The notes: generated from the letters alone by a model not told the origin. 56,546 bases of DNA from Alphaproteobacteria bacterium (GCA_017307355.1 JAFKFG010000024.1:1-56546); one strand, 5' to 3'; shown: positions 1-10,881, numbered from the stretch's first letter. Program-made: numbers and translations.

Positions 1-63
1 CAGCAACTGCTTTTTGATTCCCCCCCATCTGTCAGCCACGCGGGCAAGCCCGCTAGCGGACAT

Positions 64-100
64 CTTCCCCCCGCCAGCGGCTTTGCCGCGCGGGGGGAAG
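64..100. repeat. REP-like GC-rich palindrome, copy 1
   Basis: Perfect outer stem CTTCCCCCCGC (64-74) with GCGGGGGGAAG (90-100), a two-base CA bulge (75-76), then an inner stem GCGGC/GCCGC around a TTT loop. A second small hairpin, GCGGGC-AA-GCCCGC, lies just upstream (40-53), next to a CATCTGTC motif. The same design (CTTCCCCC outer stem, CA bulge, inner GC stem, 3-base loop) recurs in inverted orientation at 51431-51463, so it is a dispersed intergenic element. It has no T-run and is not a classical terminator. Confidence 0.75.
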
Positions 101-141
101 AAAGCCAGTGCCTCGCGCATAGAGCTGATTGACTCGAATCG

Positions 142-1119
142 GTGGCCACGCGCAGATCGATCATGGGTCGAAGGCCTTTGATTCGTCGTTCGCGTCCGGG
201 TGCAATCCGCCGATGGGGGATTTGCGCGGGTGTCGTTGCCTTAGCGGTCGGGCCTTCCGCGCTGTCGGGTGCCGGCGGTATTTCTCTTCCCTTCACGGTG
301 AACAAGGCATGGGCGGCGGATGCGTCGCCTTTTTCGTCCATGCCGGGAACCATGTACCCCGACGGCCTGCGCGCCAGCCGCCCGATCGCAACCGCGACCG
401 TCGTTGCGCCGGAAGCGGGCGGTGGGTCCAGTGACGCCATTCCCGCCATCGCCATCTGCATCGATGATATGGGCGGCGATGCCAATGGCACGGCAAAAGC
501 AATGGCGCTGCCGCAGGACGTGACCCTGTCTTTCCTGCCCTATGCGGCGGCCACGCCGGCGCTGGCGCTCCAGTCCAAGGAGATGGGCCATGAGGTGCTG
601 GCGCATGTGCCGATGGAGCCGATCGGCCCCAGCGATCCGGGGCCCAAAGCCCTGAAGATCGGTGCGCCGGACAATGCGGAGCGCCTGGCCTGGGCACTGG
701 CGCGGGTTCCCGGTCTTTCGGGCATCAACAATCACGAAGGCAGCAAATTTTCCGGCGATGCCGCTTCGCTGGTGCCGGTGGTCCGGATACTTTCGGAAAA
801 GCGCCTGTTCTTTTTCGATTCCCGCACCATCGGCCGCTCCCAGATCGTGCGGGTGTCGCATCAACATGGGGTGGAAAGCGCCGGCCGCGACGTGTTCCTG
901 GACAATGTGCTGACCGATGCGGCGGTCAAGGCGCGGCTGAACGAGCTGGCGGACAAGGCGAAAAAATCCGGCATCGCCATCGCCATCGGCCACCCGCACG
1001 GCGTCACGTTGCGCGTGTTGGCGGCCTGGCTGGCGGAAGATCATGGCGTGCGGCTGGTGCCGGTGTCCGAGGCGATCCGCCTGAAGACCGAGCGTTCCCA
1101 ATTGCTGGCGGCGCGCTAA
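142..1119 (+). CDS. divergent polysaccharide deacetylase (YibQ/DUF610 family)
   Basis: Product of 325 aa from GTG 142, or 318 aa from an in-frame ATG at 163. A basic N-terminus and a hydrophobic stretch (about residues 25-45) suggest an exported or membrane-anchored protein. The catalytic-like region begins AIAICIDDMGGD (about residues 102-113), the metal-binding Asp-Asp of this NodB-related fold, followed by HEVLAHVPMEP, a GINNHEGS block and FFFDSRTI, all hallmarks of the family. Family members are thought to act on periplasmic glycans and often follow an S41 peptidase or EnvC gene; that upstream region lies outside the window. Substrate unknown. It is convergent with trpE, only 6 bases away. 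Which start is used is uncertain, since neither has a clear ribosome site. Confidence 0.85.
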   Translation: MATRRSIMGRRPLIRRSRPGAIRRWGICAGVVALAVGPSALSGAGGISLPFTVNKAWAADASPFSSMPGTMYPDGLRASRPIATATVVAPEAGGGSSDAIPAIAICIDDMGGDANGTAKAMALPQDVTLSFLPYAAATPALALQSKEMGHEVLAHVPMEPIGPSDPGPKALKIGAPDNAERLAWALARVPGLSGINNHEGSKFSGDAASLVPVVRILSEKRLFFFDSRTIGRSQIVRVSHQHGVESAGRDVFLDNVLTDAAVKARLNELADKAKKSGIAIAIGHPHGVTLRVLAAWLAEDHGVRLVPVSEAIRLKTERSQLLAAR

Positions 1120-1125
1120 GCCGCG

Positions 1126-2655
1126 CTATTGTCCTTTTCGGGCGGAGGATGCGAAGCGCACGGCTTCTTCCGCCGCCGCCATTAGGGCGCGAGCCTTGTT
1201 CACGGTCTCCTGATATTCGGCCTCGGGTTCGCTGTCCGCGACCACGCCGCCGCCCGCCTGGACATACATCATGCCGTCCTTGACCAGGGCGGTGCGCAGC
1301 ACGATGCAGGTATCCATCGAGCCGTCGGCCGCGAAATACCCCACCGCGCCGCCATAAGGGCCACGTTTTTCCTTCTCGAACTCGTCGATGATCTGCATGG
1401 CGCGGATCTTGGGCGCGCCGGACAGCGTGCCGGCCGGCAATCCGGCGGCCAGCGCATCCACGGCGTCGAGGCCGGGGCGGATATCGCCTTCCACATTCGA
1501 GACCAGATGCATCACATGGCTGTAGCGCTCGATGAAGAAGCTGCCCGTGACTTTGACCGCGCCGGTCTTGGCGACCCGCCCGACATCGTTGCGGCCCAGG
1601 TCCAGCAGCATCAGATGCTCGGCACGTTCCTTGGGATCGCCCACCAATTCCTCGGCCAATGCCGCATCCTTATCGGGTGTGGCGCCGCGCGGGCGGGTGC
1701 CGGCGATGGGACGGATGGTGACTTTGCCGTCGCGCAGCCGCACCAGGATTTCCGGGCTCGAGCCGACGATCGAGAAGCCGGGAAAGGACAGGTAATAAAG
1801 GAAAGGCGAGGGGTTCAGCCGTCGAAGCGCCCGGTACAGCGAAAAGGGCGGCAAGCTGAAGGGGCGCCGGAAGCGCTGACTGGGCACGACCTGAAAAATG
1901 TCGCCGGCGCGGATGTAGTCCTTGGCCCGCGCCACCACGTCGAAATATTCCTCCCGGGTCATGTTGGAATCGATCTTGGATTCCACCGGCAGGTCGGCGG
2001 GCGCCTGCGCGGCCGGGGGCAGGGGCCGGTCCAGCGCGGCGACGGCATCTTCGATGCGCTCGCTGGCCCGCGCATAGGCGGCCTTGGCATCGACATTGGC
2101 ATCGGGCCAGACCGGCGTCACCACCACGATCTCGTCCTTCACCGTGTCGAAGATCGCCACGATGGTGGGACGCAGCAGGATCGCGTCGGGAAGTCCCAGC
2201 CGGTCGGGCGGCATGCCGGGCAGATGCTCGATCTGGCGCACCATGTCATAGCCCAGATAGCCGAACAGGCCGGTGGCCATGGGCGGAAGCCCTTGCGGCA
2301 ATTCCATGCGCGTCGCCGCGATCAGGGCGCGCAGCGACTCCAGCGGCTTGGTTTTCTCCGTGACGAATTCATTTCCGTTGAGCGCCCCGCGATTGATTTC
2401 CGCCACATCGCCCTGGCATCTCCAGATCAGGTCCGGCTTCAGGCCGATGATGGAATAGCGGCCCCTGGTCTCGCCTCCTTGCACGCTTTCCAGAAGGAAG
2501 GCGTTGTCGCGGCCCTGATTGTTCTGGTCGAAACCCAGTTTTAGAAACGCCGAAACCGGCGTTTCCAGATCGGCGACCAGCCGGCGGAACAGCGCCTGAG
2601 GCTTCTTCGCGGCGTAGGTCTTGGCGAAGCTGTCGAAATCGGGATTCACACTCAC
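1126..2655 (-). CDS. trpE: anthranilate synthase component I
   Basis: Chorismate-utilising enzyme of 509 aa making anthranilate for tryptophan synthesis, with glutamine-derived ammonia from a TrpG partner not in this window. Visible motifs are the N-terminal feedback-type LLES (residues 54-57), GTRPRG, LLDLGRND and GTLSGAPKIRAMQIIDE of the chorismate-binding domain, and GGAVGYF. Length is normal for a stand-alone TrpE. The GTG start overlaps the ppiD stop by four bases (GTGA), so translation is probably coupled to ppiD. The conserved LLES serine suggests tryptophan feedback inhibition is retained. No trp leader or attenuator is visible upstream, as the upstream sequence is ppiD coding. Confidence 0.97.
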   Translation of the reverse strand: MSVNPDFDSFAKTYAAKKPQALFRRLVADLETPVSAFLKLGFDQNNQGRDNAFLLESVQGGETRGRYSIIGLKPDLIWRCQGDVAEINRGALNGNEFVTEKTKPLESLRALIAATRMELPQGLPPMATGLFGYLGYDMVRQIEHLPGMPPDRLGLPDAILLRPTIVAIFDTVKDEIVVVTPVWPDANVDAKAAYARASERIEDAVAALDRPLPPAAQAPADLPVESKIDSNMTREEYFDVVARAKDYIRAGDIFQVVPSQRFRRPFSLPPFSLYRALRRLNPSPFLYYLSFPGFSIVGSSPEILVRLRDGKVTIRPIAGTRPRGATPDKDAALAEELVGDPKERAEHLMLLDLGRNDVGRVAKTGAVKVTGSFFIERYSHVMHLVSNVEGDIRPGLDAVDALAAGLPAGTLSGAPKIRAMQIIDEFEKEKRGPYGGAVGYFAADGSMDTCIVLRTALVKDGMMYVQAGGGVVADSEPEAEYQETVNKARALMAAAEEAVRFASSARKGQ

Positions 2656-4547
2656 GAGGTGCCGCCGGTGACCTGCTGCAGCAATTTCTGGTTCACCTTG
2701 ACGCCTTGCTGGGTGCGTGAGGCATTGGCCAGCACGGCGGACAGATCGAGCGCGGCTTGCTGGGAGATCTGGCCGCGGCCGGCCGCATACATCTGATCGG
2801 TCCCGCTGTTTTGCGGATGAACGATGCCGGTGATGCGGGCGATGATGTAGTTGCCGCCCGTGCCCTGCGGCGCCTGCACGATGCCGCCCGGCGCGGCGTC
2901 GAACAGCTTGGTGATCAGGTCGGCCGAAAAGGTCGTGTCGTTGGTGTTGCGGGACAAGGCCGGGCTCTGCTGCACCGTCACTTTCAGCTCTTTGGCGACG
3001 GCGGTGAGGTTGCCGTCCTTCTGTGCCTGGGCCGCCAGCGCCACGGCCTTGACGGCCAGGGCTTTGGCTTTCTCTTCCGCCGTCCAGGCCGCCAGCGCAT
3101 CGGCGCGGATTTCATCCAGCGGCTTGAGCTTGGCCGGGGTCACGCCGTTGACCTTCAGCGCGTAATAAGCGCCGCTCTTGGCGGCCACCGGGTCATTGTC
3201 CTCGCCCACTTCGGCGGTGAAGGCGGTGGTGAGGAATTCCGGATCGGCGGGAAGATCAGCGATCTTTTCGCCGCCCGGCGCCAGGCCGGCCTTGTCCACC
3301 GATTTGATATGGCCGACTTTCATGCCGACTTTCTTGGCCGCGGTGGCAATATCGGCGCCGCCGGAGCGGGCATCCTCATAGGCATTGAGAATATCGGTGA
3401 TCTTGGCGCCCGCCATCTGCAGCGCCAGCTGCTCGCGGATCTGCGCCTTGGAATCGTCAAGCGTGCGCGCGATGCCGGGCGTGATCTTGGTGACGCGCAA
3501 AAGCACGTAACCGGAAAGGGCGCCCTTGATCGGATCGCTGACCTGATTGACGGGCAGGGCGAAAATCGCATCGGCGCGGGCCGCATCGGGAATGTCGGCT
3601 TTGGACAAGGTGCCCAAGAGCAGGCTGGCCGCGGAGATCTTGCGCTCCTCCGCGACTTTCTCGAACGGCGTGCCCGCCTTGATCCGGGCCTCGGCCGTCT
3701 TGGCGTCGGCTTCGTTGGCAAATTCGATCTGCTCGACGTCGCGCTTTTCCGGCACGTTGTAGTTCGCCTCATGCTCCTTGAATTCGTCGGCGATCATCTT
3801 GTCGGTGACCGTGACCAGCGACGTCACGTCCTGTGGCGCGATGGAGGCATATTCGACTTCACGATATTCGGGTGTGGAGAAGCGCTCGGGATGCGCCTTG
3901 GTGTAGCCCGCCAGCACCGCGTCGGATGGCGGCGCCACGGGAGGCATCGATTCCGGAGAGAGGATCACATAATCGACCGCGCGCTGTTCGGTGACGTAAC
4001 GGAACAGGCCCCTGGTGTAGCTATCGGGCAGGAAGAAGCCGGCTTCCATCGCGGTGGTGAGCTGGGCGCGGGACTGGTCGGCGCGCATCTCCTCCAGGAA
4101 AGCCTGCTCGCTATAGCCGGCGCCCTGCACGGCCTGCAGGAAGACATTGTGGTCGAATTCGCCGGTCGCGCCCTTGAAGACCTGCTGGGCGCGGATCTGC
4201 TGCGCCAGTTCGGCGTCGCTGGTGGTGAGGCCGAACCGGGCCGCGGTGTTGTCCAGGGCGGTCCGGTCGATCAGCTGCTGCAACGCCGCCCGGTCGAAGC
4301 CCATCTTCTGGGCCAGCTCCGGCGTCAGGTCCATGCCCATCTGCTGGCCCTGGTTGCGCAGGAAGTTGCGATAGGTGCGCGCGAAGCTGTCGCTGGAAAT
4401 TTCGGTCGACCCCACCGTGGCGAGCGCGCCGGCGGACTGTCCGGTGAAGACGTCAGCGATGCCCCAGACCACGAAGCTGAGGGCGAGGCCGCCCATCAGA
4501 AGCGAAGCCACCCAGGACTTGGAGAGCTGGTGCATCCACTGAATCAT
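2652..4547 (-). CDS. ppiD: SurA-N/PpiC-type periplasmic folding factor (PpiD)
   Basis: Membrane-anchored peptidyl-prolyl isomerase/chaperone of 631 aa. The start at 4547 is preferred over upstream in-frame codons because a GGGAAG ribosome site precedes it and the protein then begins MIQWMHQLSKSW, followed by one transmembrane helix (about residues 15-34), as in other PpiD proteins. A SurA-like N-terminal chaperone region (GSTEISSDSFARTYRNF) is followed by a degenerate parvulin region (EQIEFANEADAKTAEARIKAG) and a long C-terminal PpiC-like region. It probably helps exported proteins fold as they leave the Sec translocon; secG is nearby. It is the first gene of a two-gene unit with trpE and diverges from tpiA with about 145 bases between starts. 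Confidence 0.9.
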   Translation of the reverse strand: MIQWMHQLSKSWVASLLMGGLALSFVVWGIADVFTGQSAGALATVGSTEISSDSFARTYRNFLRNQGQQMGMDLTPELAQKMGFDRAALQQLIDRTALDNTAARFGLTTSDAELAQQIRAQQVFKGATGEFDHNVFLQAVQGAGYSEQAFLEEMRADQSRAQLTTAMEAGFFLPDSYTRGLFRYVTEQRAVDYVILSPESMPPVAPPSDAVLAGYTKAHPERFSTPEYREVEYASIAPQDVTSLVTVTDKMIADEFKEHEANYNVPEKRDVEQIEFANEADAKTAEARIKAGTPFEKVAEERKISAASLLLGTLSKADIPDAARADAIFALPVNQVSDPIKGALSGYVLLRVTKITPGIARTLDDSKAQIREQLALQMAGAKITDILNAYEDARSGGADIATAAKKVGMKVGHIKSVDKAGLAPGGEKIADLPADPEFLTTAFTAEVGEDNDPVAAKSGAYYALKVNGVTPAKLKPLDEIRADALAAWTAEEKAKALAVKAVALAAQAQKDGNLTAVAKELKVTVQQSPALSRNTNDTTFSADLITKLFDAAPGGIVQAPQGTGGNYIIARITGIVHPQNSGTDQMYAAGRGQISQQAALDLSAVLANASRTQQGVKVNQKLLQQVTGGTS

Positions 4548-4692
4548 AAGAACTTCCCACGGCTTGTAAGAAAATAGCCGCGAATGATAGGGAGGGGGCA
4601 AGGTCAGGGCAAGCGGCGCGGGGCGCGGCGAAAAGGGCGCCAAGCGGGCGCCAAAATGGGCAATGGGCGCCCGATGACGGGAGGAAACGGCA

Positions 4693-5439
4693 TTGCGTCA
4701 GCTGGTGGCTGGAAATTGGAAAATGAACGGGGTCTCGGCCGATCTGGCGGAGCTTGAAGCCCTGAAGCAGGGACTGGCCGTGGCCCCGGCGGCCTGTGAC
4801 GTCCTGGTCTGCCCGCCCGCCAGCCTGATCGCACGGGCCGCCGGGACGGCAAAAAGCGCGTTCGCGCTGGGAGGCCAGGACTGCCATGCCCAGCCAAGCG
4901 GTGCTTTCACCGGCGATATCTCCGCCGAGATGCTGAAGGATGCCGGGGCCTCCGCGGTCATCGTAGGGCATTCCGAGCGGCGCCAATATCACGGCGAACG
5001 GGACGCCGATGTCGCGGCCAAGGCGCGCGCGGCCTGGCGCGCGGGATTGACCGCCATCATCTGCATTGGCGAGACCGAGGGCGAGCGCGACGCGGGACAG
5101 GCCCATCATGTGTGCGGCGGCCAGCTTCGGGGCAGCATCCCCGTGGAAGCGACGGCGGAAAACACCGCCATCGCTTATGAGCCGGTCTGGGCGATCGGCA
5201 CCGGCAGGACGCCCAGCGATGACGATATCGTCGCCATGCATGCCCATATCCGCCAATGCGTGGCCCTGCATCTGGGTGCGGCGGGACAGAAGGTTCGGAT
5301 CCTGTATGGCGGCTCGGTCAAGCCGTCGAACGCCAAGGTCATTCTGTCGCTGGGGGACGTAAATGGCGCCCTGGTGGGCGGCGCCAGCCTGAAAGCGCAG
5401 GATTTCCTGGCCATCATCGCCGCCAGCGTCGCGCGTTAA
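4693..5439 (+). CDS. tpiA: triosephosphate isomerase
   Basis: Cytoplasmic glycolytic/gluconeogenic enzyme of 248 aa interconverting dihydroxyacetone phosphate and glyceraldehyde 3-phosphate. All key residues are present: GNWKMNG with K10, VGHSERR with H93, [11 protein letters not shown] with E163, and the phosphate-binding ILYGGSVKP. The start is TTG at 4693; GAGG at 4681-4684 sets it, and [13 protein letters not shown] is the expected N-terminus. Diverges from ppiD. Followed at 67 bases by a receiver-domain gene and then secG, the usual alphaproteobacterial tpiA-secG-pyrG neighbourhood. Confidence 0.97.
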   Translation: MRQLVAGNWKMNGVSADLAELEALKQGLAVAPAACDVLVCPPASLIARAAGTAKSAFALGGQDCHAQPSGAFTGDISAEMLKDAGASAVIVGHSERRQYHGERDADVAAKARAAWRAGLTAIICIGETEGERDAGQAHHVCGGQLRGSIPVEATAENTAIAYEPVWAIGTGRTPSDDDIVAMHAHIRQCVALHLGAAGQKVRILYGGSVKPSNAKVILSLGDVNGALVGGASLKAQDFLAIIAASVAR

Positions 5440-5506
5440 CCAGGAATTTCGACCCTTCCTTAATACCGCGCCCCGCATTGTCGCCCCATAGAACATAAGG
5501 TGGGGC

Positions 5507-6460
5507 ATGGCGCGTCTGAGCTATGACAGCGTCGAAGCATTGATCTACGACCCGGTGTCGGCCAATCGCACGGCGACGCGCGCGGCCCTGTATTCGCTCG
5601 GCTTCAGGCGCACCGAGACGGTGCCCACCTTGGAAGCGATGGTCGAAGTCATTCAGAAACAGGCACCCGATCTGGTGCTGGCGGAAACCCAAGGTGCCGC
5701 CGACGAGCTCTGTTCCGCCATTCAGCAGCTGCGCCAAGGCTCGAGCGGCTACAATCCCTTCATCGTCATCATCGTGACGGCGTGGGAGAAAAGCTCCGCC
5801 CTGATCACCAAAGTGGTCAATTCCGGCGCCGACGATCTTTTGCTGCGCCCCTTTTCGACCGCGCTGCTGGGGACCCGCATCGAGGCGCATATCGAACGCC
5901 GCAAGGGCTTCGTCATCACCACCGATTATGTCGGTCCCGACCGCCGCCGCGATGCCGGCCGGTCGGGCGATGCGGAAATGTTCGATCCGCCCAATTCGCT
6001 GAAGATGAAGGCCAAGGATCGGATGCCGGCCGATCTCATCGCCAAGAAACTGGATCTGGAATTGCAGGTGGCGCGCGAGAAGCTGGCAGGCGAAAAGCTG
6101 CGCCGCGATTCCTTCCAGATCTGCATCCTGTGGCGGCTGCTGCGCGACCAACGACAGGGCACGCCGCAATTCGGCGCCGATCTGACCAAGCTGGGCAATC
6201 TCACCCGTTCGATCGAGCGACGCTGCACCGAGTTGGGGCAGGAGAAACTGGTGGAGCGCTGCGCCGCCATTCTGGCCGCGGTCGAAGGGCCGAAGGACGG
6301 GCAGGACCGCGAGACGGCACTGGCTTCGGTGGGTGCGGCGGCACTGGGGATCCACCAGGCGATCTGCCCGGAAAAATCCCCCACCGACCAGTTGAACGAG
6401 ATCGACGCCACGGTGGCGATCATCCGGGCCCGAAACCAGGCCACGGCCCTGGCATCCTGA
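5507..6460 (+). CDS. degenerate receiver-domain protein with GPDRRR tail
   Basis: Product of 317 aa. Residues 9-130 look like a CheY-type receiver, but key residues differ. The acidic pocket keeps D15 only, the phospho-acceptor position is Glu (E60 in DLVLAETQG), T91 is kept and the conserved Lys is Arg (R114 in LLLRPFS). It should therefore not be phosphorylated in the normal way and may be locked in one state. A YVGPDRRRD motif follows (about residues 144-152), then a helical region to the C-terminus with no recognised output domain. The same Y-x-GP-x-RRR tail occurs in the intact CheY-like protein at 27358-27867, so the two may be related. Function unknown. It sits between tpiA and secG. 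Confidence 0.8.
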   Translation: MARLSYDSVEALIYDPVSANRTATRAALYSLGFRRTETVPTLEAMVEVIQKQAPDLVLAETQGAADELCSAIQQLRQGSSGYNPFIVIIVTAWEKSSALITKVVNSGADDLLLRPFSTALLGTRIEAHIERRKGFVITTDYVGPDRRRDAGRSGDAEMFDPPNSLKMKAKDRMPADLIAKKLDLELQVAREKLAGEKLRRDSFQICILWRLLRDQRQGTPQFGADLTKLGNLTRSIERRCTELGQEKLVERCAAILAAVEGPKDGQDRETALASVGAAALGIHQAICPEKSPTDQLNEIDATVAIIRARNQATALAS

Positions 6461-6553
6461 GCCTTTTCAGGCGTTTGAGGCCGGCCCGGGGCCTCGGCTT
6501 CCCATTTGGCCCGCTTTGTTCTAAAGACCCCGGCCTTGTCCAAGCCGGGCCCT

Positions 6554-6569
6554 ATGCCGATATCGGCAT
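6554..6569. other. 16-bp perfect palindrome upstream of secG
   Basis: ATGCCGAT followed directly by ATCGGCAT, 30 bases before the secG start, could be an operator or a processing/structure site. It lies after two other hairpins in the same gap: GAGGCC/GGCCTC at about 6477-6495 and a CCCGG...CCGGG stem at about 6528-6550. No clear promoter could be assigned. Confidence 0.4.
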
Positions 6570-6599
6570 CAGTCCCGGTCCAAGCTGGAATCGCCTGTT

Positions 6600-6950
6600 A
6601 TGCAAACCATTCTCGTCTTCATCGAACTGGTGATCGCCGTGGCGCTGATCATCTTTGTACTGCTGCAGCGCTCGGAAGGCGGCGCTCTGGGCATAGGCGG
6701 TGGCGGCGGCATGGGCGGTCTTTTCAGTCCGCGCGGCGCGGCCGATACGCTGACGCGCACCACGGCGATTCTGGCGGTGCTGTTTTTCCTCACCTGCGTG
6801 GCGCTCAATATCCTGGCGCTGCATGGCCGCAAGGAAGGATCGATTCTCGATGTGCCGGCGACCAGCCAGGCACCCGTCACGGCACCCAAGCCGGCCGCGC
6901 CGGCCAGCACGCCCGCGCCGGACGGTCCGCAGGTTCCCAAGCCTCAATAG
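6600..6950 (+). CDS. secG: preprotein translocase subunit SecG
   Basis: Small inner-membrane component of the SecYEG channel, 116 aa. Helix 1 (about residues 3-22) ends in the family signature VLLQRSEGGALG, followed by a Gly-rich cytoplasmic loop (GGGGGMGGLF), then helix 2 (about residues 55-75). The C-terminal tail is Pro/Ala-rich, as in alphaproteobacterial SecG. Located between tpiA and pyrG, its conserved place in this class. Confidence 0.95.
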   Translation: MQTILVFIELVIAVALIIFVLLQRSEGGALGIGGGGGMGGLFSPRGAADTLTRTTAILAVLFFLTCVALNILALHGRKEGSILDVPATSQAPVTAPKPAAPASTPAPDGPQVPKPQ

Positions 6951-7057
6951 CGAATCTGCGCGCAGTTTCGTGACGAATGCCGCGCCCCAAGGCGTGGCCA
7001 GAAAACGGATTCCGGGCAAATTGTGAGCGAAAGAATTTTTTCGAATTTTCCGCTTGA

Positions 7058-8719
<1,662 letters not shown>

Positions 8720-8738
8720 TTTTCCTTAGCGGATTTTT

Positions 8739-9020
8739 CTAACGTCCAGGCGTGCCCGGCATCGGGATATATCCCGGCGGATTGGCGACCGCGCGCCCGG
8801 ATCGCGTGATCGTGGGCGGGGGCGGCTGGGTCTGCAGCTGCTGAATCTGCAGCTGAGTCAGGTTGCTGTGCGCCGTGTTGGTTTCGGTCTGGATGGTCTG
8901 GTTGTGCTGCTGCTGCAGTTGCTGGGTGGTGGGCGGCGCGATCTGGGCGAACGCCGCAAACGGAACCAGCGCCGCGAGCGCGGCACCGCAAGCAACAGAA
9001 ATCGGGCGTTTCATGCGCAT
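8739..9020 (-). CDS. small Gln/Pro-rich exported protein of unknown function
   Basis: Product of 93 aa with a signal peptide (hydrophobic core about residues 10-22, cleavage likely after AAFA). The mature part of about 68 residues is very rich in Gln and Thr (QQLQQQHNQTIQTETNT), then Pro-rich (QPPPPT and PGYIPMPGTPGR at the end). An in-frame ATG two codons in (9014) is an alternative start. The low-complexity composition gives no clue to function. It lies between pyrG and the ClC gene, on the same strand as the latter. Confidence 0.6.
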   Translation of the reverse strand: MRMKRPISVACGAALAALVPFAAFAQIAPPTTQQLQQQHNQTIQTETNTAHSNLTQLQIQQLQTQPPPPTITRSGRAVANPPGYIPMPGTPGR

Positions 9021-9066
9021 AGCTTATCACATGGGGTGCCCGGGCGCTTTGTTAAAGAGATAACAG

Positions 9067-10815
9067 CTAACCGGGCAGGGCGACGGCGCCTTCCCGGTGT
9101 TGTTCAGCCTTCAGCGCCAGCGCCCGGACCCTGAGAAGTTCCCGCCGCGCCACCAATCCCAGCAACTGCCCGCTGTCGCGCGCGATCACCGGAACTCGGC
9201 TGGCGCCGGTTTCCGCCATCCGGTCGGCCAGGGTTCCGGTCAATTCGTCGGGAAATGCCGTCACCATTTCATGATCCAGATCGCCCAAGGTTTCCCCGGA
9301 TGTCCAACCCTCGCGCGTCCAGCGCAAGACATCGGCCCGCGAAACCATGGCGGTGACGCGGCCGGTTTCGCCGATCACCGGATAGCTTTTATGCCGTTCC
9401 GCGTCGGCGAAAAATTTGGCCGCTTCGGCCACTGACATGGCGGCGGGCAGCGTATCCACCGGCTGTGCCATGATATCGCCCACGCGCATCACATCGAACG
9501 GGTCCACGCCATATTCGCGCGTCAGATGCAGGCCCCGCCGCGCGATGCGCTCGGTGAGGATGGAGCGGCGCATCGCCAGCACGGTGAAGCCGAAGCCTGC
9601 CACCGAAGCGACGAACAATTGCGGCAAAAGATGAGGGTTGCCGGTCAGTTCGACCGCGAAAAGGGTCGATGTCAGCGGCGCCCGCATGGTGCCGCCCAGG
9701 ATCGCGGTCATGCCGAGAAGCGCCCAGAAACCGGTATCGCCGAACGGCATCAGATGCGCTTCCAGCGCGCCCAGCGCACCGCCTAGAATGAGAAGCGGCG
9801 CCAGCACGCCACCGGAGGTGCCCGACGACAGAGCCACGATCCATACCAGCGCCTTGTCCCACAACAATGTCGCAGCGGCGGCCATGCCCAGCGTGCCGGC
9901 CAGCAATGCCCGGATGCTGTCATATCCCACGCTCAGCACCGCCGGATCGATCACCCCGCCGATGCCCACCACGATGCCGCCCAGGGCTGGCCACCACATC
10001 CAATGAATAGGCAGGCGGCGGAACAGGTCCTCGATGCCGTAGAGCAGAAGCGTCAGCAGTGCGGACTGCGCGCCCGCCATCAAGCCCACCACCGCGCAGA
10101 GGCCCAGGCCCCACCAGGGCATTGCCACCGTGGCGAGATAGGGGAACAGGGGGCCGCTGCCGATCAGGAAGGGCCGCCAAACATAGGCGACCAACGCCGC
10201 CACGGTGACGGGAATGAAGCTGCGTGGTTTCCATTCGAACAACAGAAGCTCCACCGCCAGCAGCACGGCGGCGATCGGCGTGCCGAAGATCGCCGTCATG
10301 CCGGCGGCGGCGCCCGCCACCAACAGGCTTTTGCGTTCCGCAGCGCTGAGATGGAAAAGCTGCGCGAACAAGGACCCCAACGCGCCCCCGGTCATGATGA
10401 TGGGACCTTCGGCGCCGAAGGGGCCGCCGGTGCCGATCGAGATCGCCGACGATAGCGGCTTGAGCAGGGCGATCTTGGGTTCGATGCGGCTGCGCCCGAT
10501 CAGGATGGCTTCGATCGCTTCGGGAATGCCATGGCCGCGAATCTTTTCCGATCCGAACCGCGCCATCAAGCCGATCGCCAGGCTGCCGGCGACGGGAATG
10601 GCGATGCTCCAGAGCGGCAGATGCGCGGGGAGCGAAACCGGCGCGGTGCTGAGGCGGCCGAAATAGGCAAGGTTGGTGATGACAGCGATCAGCCGCAGCA
10701 GCAGCCACGCCGCGCCCGCGCCCATGGTGCCGGTGACGGCCGCCATCGCCGCCAGCTGCAAGGTGCGCGGCGTGGCGGTGAAATCGCGCAGATGTTCGTT
10801 GACTTCCGATTGCAT
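9067..10815 (-). CDS. ClC-family chloride channel/antiporter with CBS pair
   Basis: Membrane protein of 582 aa with about ten hydrophobic segments. ClC selectivity-filter motifs are recognisable: GHGIPEA (variant of GSGIP), GTGGPFGAEGP with the gating Glu of the GxxGP-type motif, and AAAGMTAIFGTPIAAVLLAVE. The C-terminal 130 residues hold two CBS domains (from about VGDIMAQPVDTLP and from about LGDLDHEMVTAFP), often nucleotide-sensing regulators of such channels. Probably moves chloride or another anion, perhaps coupled to protons. Diverges from a MarR-type regulator with a 66-base gap, suggesting that regulator may control it. Confidence 0.92.
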   Translation of the reverse strand: MQSEVNEHLRDFTATPRTLQLAAMAAVTGTMGAGAAWLLLRLIAVITNLAYFGRLSTAPVSLPAHLPLWSIAIPVAGSLAIGLMARFGSEKIRGHGIPEAIEAILIGRSRIEPKIALLKPLSSAISIGTGGPFGAEGPIIMTGGALGSLFAQLFHLSAAERKSLLVAGAAAGMTAIFGTPIAAVLLAVELLLFEWKPRSFIPVTVAALVAYVWRPFLIGSGPLFPYLATVAMPWWGLGLCAVVGLMAGAQSALLTLLLYGIEDLFRRLPIHWMWWPALGGIVVGIGGVIDPAVLSVGYDSIRALLAGTLGMAAAATLLWDKALVWIVALSSGTSGGVLAPLLILGGALGALEAHLMPFGDTGFWALLGMTAILGGTMRAPLTSTLFAVELTGNPHLLPQLFVASVAGFGFTVLAMRRSILTERIARRGLHLTREYGVDPFDVMRVGDIMAQPVDTLPAAMSVAEAAKFFADAERHKSYPVIGETGRVTAMVSRADVLRWTREGWTSGETLGDLDHEMVTAFPDELTGTLADRMAETGASRVPVIARDSGQLLGLVARRELLRVRALALKAEQHREGAVALPG

Positions 10816-10850
10816 GAAACGCCCATTGTGCCGATAAGCGCGGGCATTTA

Positions 10851-10865
10851 TATCGTGGTGCGATA
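10851..10865. promoter_or_regulatory. candidate MarR operator between clc and marR
   Basis: Inverted repeat TATCG-N5-CGATA in the 66-base gap between the divergent ClC and MarR genes, flanked by AT-rich sequence (TTTA on one side, CAAA on the other). Position and dyad form fit an autoregulatory MarR site that could act on both genes. This is inference from position only. Confidence 0.4.
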
Positions 10866-10881
10866 CAAATCAAGGACGACA

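Noticed and set aside
2757..4577. 606-aa open frame antisense to ppiD
   Set aside because: High GC content leaves the antisense frame open; composition is Arg/Gly/His-rich without domains, while the opposite strand is a clear PpiD.
10531..10881. Extended N-terminus (117 residues) for the MarR protein next to clc
   Set aside because: It would be antisense to clc and lacks family similarity; ATG 10882 has a good ribosome site.
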